From Thermodesulfovibrio sp. (GTDB lineage Bacteria > Nitrospirota > Thermodesulfovibrionia > Thermodesulfovibrionales > JdFR-85), in NCBI GenBank assembly GCA_027016675.1, contig JALUSH010000224.1, positions 1-8,201 on the forward strand: a stretch of DNA of 8,201 nt, in the 5' to 3' direction. Both the position numbers and the translations under genes were made by a program. Below, piece after piece: positions 6,185 to 8,201 of this stretch (position 1 is its first letter; each line of letters begins with the position of its first letter). The notes under the pieces are model-generated. The model had not been told where the DNA came from and ran no database searches. It saw only the letters and a program-made list of their open reading frames with translations.

Positions 6185-7110
6185 TTTAACCCTTCCTTTA
6201 ACTTTACTTTAGGTTTATACCCCAGTTCCCTCTCTGCCAGAGTTGAACTACATAACCAGTTATTATACCTTATTTCTCTTATCTTGTCTCTATTAAAGAT
6301 TGACTTGCCTTTCAAGATCCGTTCTCCAATACTTGCAAGAAAAGGCATGATGGCCTTGGGGATTCTAACCCTTCTTACGGGTTTTTCAAGTATCCGTGCA
6401 ATCTCAAAGGCAATCTCTACATTGGTGTATTCTCTCATATCTGTAATAAAATACGTCTTCCCTTTTGAGATTTCACTTTCTGCTGAAAGTATTATACCAT
6501 TTATCAAATCATCAATATAAACCAGGGAATAATGAGATTCCCCCCAGTAGGGGAAGATCCCACGTTTGATAAGTTTAAAGAAAAGGTAGAAATCCCTATC
6601 CCTTGGTCCATAAACAGCAGATGGACGTATAATAGTCACAGGGATCTTATCTTTTATATCATTTACAAGCCTTTCAGCCTCCAGTTTGCTTTTGCCATAT
6701 ATTGAAACCGGCCTTGGTTCAACACTTTCATCTATAGGCTTTCCGTTCAGACTTGGTCCTGCTGCAGCCTGGCTGCTGAGAAAAAGAAATCGTTTTAAAG
6801 GGCTATTCCTGTTTAATATTACCTTTATGATATTCTCTGTGCCTTTTACATTGACACAGAAAAAGTCATCTTCTCTGCAGGCCTTGGTTAACCCTGCAAG
6901 ATGAAATATATAATCACATCCATCAATAGCCCTTTCAAGACTCTCTGGTTCTAAACAATCCCCTGTGACAAGTTCTACAGATAGTGATTCAATCCACTTT
7001 TTATCAGATGTGCTTCGCACGAGGCATCTGACTTCATAACCTCTGTGAACAAGTGCTTCAGTTAAATGGCTTCCGATGAAGCCTGTCGAGCCTGTTACAA
7101 GTGCCTTCAT
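6145..7110 (-). CDS. Extended SDR / NAD-dependent epimerase-dehydratase family, candidate ketoceramide reductase (CerR-like)
   Basis: A Rossmann-fold oxidoreductase of 321 residues. The nucleotide site is TGSTGFIGSHL (6-16); R32 at the end of the second strand (CLVRS) suggests NADPH. D51 in TGD (49-51), the serine of LSSQ (111-114) and Y138-x3-K142 complete the SDR active site. The C-terminal WTADWYRINRWL is the usual end of extended SDRs, so the 40-base overlap with spt is genuine and not a frameshift product. By sequence alone the substrate is open (sugar, sterol-like or keto-lipid). In Caulobacter an SDR of this class beside spt, CerR, reduces the 3-keto group of ceramide, and the same pairing is seen here. 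It is the first gene of the operon. The ATG at 7110 is fixed by an in-frame TAA one codon upstream. Its only Shine-Dalgarno lies behind a hairpin. Confidence 0.88.
   Translation of the reverse strand: MKALVTGSTGFIGSHLTEALVHRGYEVRCLVRSTSDKKWIESLSVELVTGDCLEPESLERAIDGCDYIFHLAGLTKACREDDFFCVNVKGTENIIKVILNRNSPLKRFLFLSSQAAAGPSLNGKPIDESVEPRPVSIYGKSKLEAERLVNDIKDKIPVTIIRPSAVYGPRDRDFYLFFKLIKRGIFPYWGESHYSLVYIDDLINGIILSAESEISKGKTYFITDMREYTNVEIAFEIARILEKPVRRVRIPKAIMPFLASIGERILKGKSIFNRDKIREIRYNNWLCSSTLAERELGYKPKVKLKEGLKWTADWYRINRWL
6190..6198 (-). promoter_or_regulatory. Ribosome binding site deciding the spt start
   Basis: On the minus strand AAGGAAGGG lies 5 bases before the ATG at 6184, inside the end of the SDR gene. 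The alternative in-frame ATG at 6154 has no purine-rich sequence before it, so the upstream start and the 40-base overlap are preferred. Confidence 0.75.
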
Positions 7111-7120
7111 AATTTAAAAT

Positions 7121-7141
7121 GGGGGAGAATCCCCCCCTCCT
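7121..7141 (-). promoter_or_regulatory. Shine-Dalgarno plus hairpin in the leader of the SDR gene
   Basis: On the minus strand, AGGAGG (plus positions 7136-7141) is followed directly by a perfect 6-bp hairpin, GGGGGA-TTC-TCCCCC (7121-7135), then 10 bases to the ATG at 7110. The linear distance from SD to ATG is 25 bases, too long, but folding the 15-base hairpin leaves 10. The stem may thus bring the SD into range. Alternatively, because the G-run is 7 long, the stem can slip to cover part of the SD, or with the following ATTTT it may act as a weak terminator for htpX transcripts. Confidence 0.5.
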
Positions 7142-7162
7142 GCTGAACTTACTATCCTGCAT

Positions 7163-7192
7163 ATTTTGAATTAAGGAATTCTTTTAAGTCAA
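7163..7192 (-). promoter_or_regulatory. Candidate sigma-70-type promoter for the SDR-spt-GNAT operon
   Basis: Reading leftwards, TTGACT (plus 7187-7192, 5 of 6 to the -35 consensus) is followed after 18 bases by CAAAAT (plus 7163-7168, 4 of 6 to the -10). This would start transcription near 7155, giving a leader of about 45 bases that includes the SD-hairpin unit. It lies just after the htpX stop, so the lipid operon may be transcribed independently of htpX. Consensus match only. Confidence 0.35.
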
Positions 7193-7198
7193 GTGCTA

Positions 7199-8044
7199 TC
7201 AGAGGGACATGGCCTCTAAACGGGCTATTCTTTCTTCTATCGGAGGATGGGTGCTGAAGAGTTTAACGAGGTTCTTTCCGGAAAGAGGATTTACAATAAA
7301 TAAGTGTGATGTGGCAGGATTGGCATTGCTCATGGGTACCTTCTGGGATGCCCATTCCAGCTTTCTGAGTGCTGAAGCAAGATACCTCGGGTTTCCTGCT
7401 ATACGTGCACCACCAGCATCTGCTGCAAATTCCCTTGAGCGAGAGATAGCCATCTGGACTATCAGGGCGATGATTGGTGCAATTATCATCATCAGAAAGG
7501 CCACTATTGGATTACCACCTTCATCGTCGTCACCTCTGAACCCTCCAAAGATAAAAGCCCACTGTGCCATCTGTGCAAGATAACTTATGGCACCTGCAAT
7601 AGTGGCTGCTACAGTACTTATCAGGATGTCGCGATGCTTGATATGGGCAAGTTCATGGCCAATTACACCGGAGAGTTCCTCAGGGCTTAGAATATTCATT
7701 ATCCCTGTGGTAACAGCAACAGCAGCATGTTTGGGATTCCTGCCTGTTGCAAAGGCATTTGGCTGGTCAGCATGAATTATATAGACCCTTGGCATGGGCA
7801 TATTCGCTTTTTGTGCCAGCCGCCTTACTATACTGTAAAGTTCTGGAGCCTCGGCTTCTGTGACCTCTTTTGCCCTGTACATGGCAAGCACAACCCTGTC
7901 ACTGAACCAGTAGGCAAAGAAGTTCATCATACCTGCAAAGATGAGGGCAAAGGTCATGCCTGTCTTGCCACCAAGTGCTCCACCGAGCCAGACAAAAAAC
8001 AGAGTCAGTGTAAGCAATAACACAAATGTCTTCACTGTATTCAT
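7199..8044 (-). CDS. htpX: Protease HtpX homolog (M48B zinc metalloprotease)
   Basis: HtpX is an inner-membrane zinc endopeptidase that degrades misfolded membrane proteins, alongside FtsH. The 281 residues match the family (280-295). Two N-terminal membrane helices lie near 5-20 and 30-47. The cytosolic catalytic segment contains H130-E-x-x-H134 in GHELAHIKHRD, with the third zinc ligand E205 in SREFAADA. Two further helices lie near 143-168 and 179-200, separated by an acidic loop (GDDDEGG, 171-177). The C-terminus FSTHPPIEERIARLEAM (263-279) is the family hallmark. A strong Shine-Dalgarno (AGGAGGT, plus 8053-8059) stands 8 bases before the ATG. It is divergent from the gene at the right edge, with a dyad in the shared upstream region. 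The lipid operon begins 88 bases downstream on the same strand, so an envelope-related theme is possible but unproven. Confidence 0.97.
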   Translation of the reverse strand: MNTVKTFVLLLTLTLFFVWLGGALGGKTGMTFALIFAGMMNFFAYWFSDRVVLAMYRAKEVTEAEAPELYSIVRRLAQKANMPMPRVYIIHADQPNAFATGRNPKHAAVAVTTGIMNILSPEELSGVIGHELAHIKHRDILISTVAATIAGAISYLAQMAQWAFIFGGFRGDDDEGGNPIVAFLMMIIAPIIALIVQMAISRSREFAADAGGARIAGNPRYLASALRKLEWASQKVPMSNANPATSHLFIVNPLSGKNLVKLFSTHPPIEERIARLEAMSL

Positions 8045-8060
8045 AATCTACTACCTCCTG

Positions 8061-8089
8061 TAAGCATTTTAAAAATGGTTTAATGCTTA
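8061..8089. promoter_or_regulatory. Perfect 8-bp dyad, possible operator between divergent genes
   Basis: TAAGCATT (8061-8068) and AATGCTTA (8082-8089) are exact reverse complements separated by 13 bases. On the minus strand the distal arm overlaps a TATAAG (-10-like, plus 8086-8091), and the proximal arm ends one base before the CAGGAGGT ribosome site of htpX. This placement suits a repressor operator or a leader stem. It does not match the CIRCE heat-shock operator in sequence or spacer length. Confidence 0.45.
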
Positions 8090-8110
8090 TATTTAAATTA
8101 ACATAAGTAC

Positions 8111-8201
8111 ATGGCAAAGTCAATAATGCGTAACAGCAGAGAACTGCATTTGAGGAAAGAGAAAACTCTCTATGAAGTTCTGGGACTCCTCGGCACTCAT
8201 C
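8111..8201 (+). CDS. Start of an unidentified gene, cut by the window edge
   Basis: An ATG at 8111 opens a frame that stays open to the edge: 30 codons starting MAKSIMRNSRELHLRKEKTL and continuing YEVLGLLGTH. The charged stretch followed by TLYEVLGLLGTH resembles the helical lead-in to GAF-type sensory domains, but 30 residues are too few to name a family. No clear Shine-Dalgarno precedes it; an in-frame ATG at 8126 is an alternative start. It is divergent from htpX, with 66 bases between the start codons. It may be a chance frame. Confidence 0.4.
   Translation, partial: MAKSIMRNSRELHLRKEKTLYEVLGLLGTH

Noticed and set aside
4958..7110. Threonine degradation pair: SDR-type threonine dehydrogenase plus Kbl
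   Set aside because: The gene pair has the right classes, but the PLP enzyme has SRFLNGT where Kbl has RFICGTQ and carries the GLYPYFR lead-in, and a GNAT acyltransferase is coupled in the operon. It remains the main alternative to the ceramide reading.
8061..8089. CIRCE (HrcA) heat-shock operator before htpX
   Set aside because: CIRCE is TTAGCACTC-N9-GAGTGCTAA; this dyad has a different core and a 13-base spacer.

Overview
The window reads as chromosomal DNA of a Gram-negative, probably anaerobic, free-living bacterium. Protein character (RuvAB, HtpX, and an alpha-oxoamine synthase closest in my memory to Bacteroidetes serine palmitoyltransferases) and moderate base composition fit Nitrospirota or Desulfobacterota. 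That placement is an impression, not a computed result. I see no rRNA, tRNA, CRISPR array, phage gene or transposase. No stretch over 300 bases lacks a gene; the longest gap is 267 bases, between ruvB and the ketoacyl synthase gene.

Left part (1-2353): a GHKL-fold ATPase gene runs leftwards off the window edge. It is divergent from a ruvA-ruvB operon, whose genes are 2 bases apart and encode the Holliday-junction branch-migration motor. Both proteins carry all expected motifs.

Middle (2354-3838): the 267-base gap holds three separate dyad structures. One is a 135-bp element bounded by perfect 21-bp inverted repeats that enclose two hairpins with nearly identical tips (a MITE- or REP-like element). 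Then comes a FabF-like beta-ketoacyl-ACP synthase with an intact Cys-His-His triad, convergent with the next operon.

Right-middle (3861-7110, minus strand): a tightly packed three-gene operon, transcribed as extended SDR reductase, serine-palmitoyltransferase-like PLP enzyme, then large GNAT-family acyltransferase. Overlaps are 40 and 4 bases. These are the three enzyme classes of bacterial ceramide synthesis (CerR, Spt, bCerS), so this is a strong candidate sphingolipid operon and the most interesting content here. The partner acyl carrier protein and acyl-ACP synthetase known from Caulobacter are not in the window. The leader of the first gene carries an unusual hairpin sitting exactly between the Shine-Dalgarno sequence and the start codon.

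Right end (7199-8201): htpX, a membrane zinc protease of envelope quality control, lies upstream of the lipid operon on the same strand. It is divergent from the start of an unidentified gene cut by the window edge. The short space between them carries an 8-bp dyad that may be an operator.
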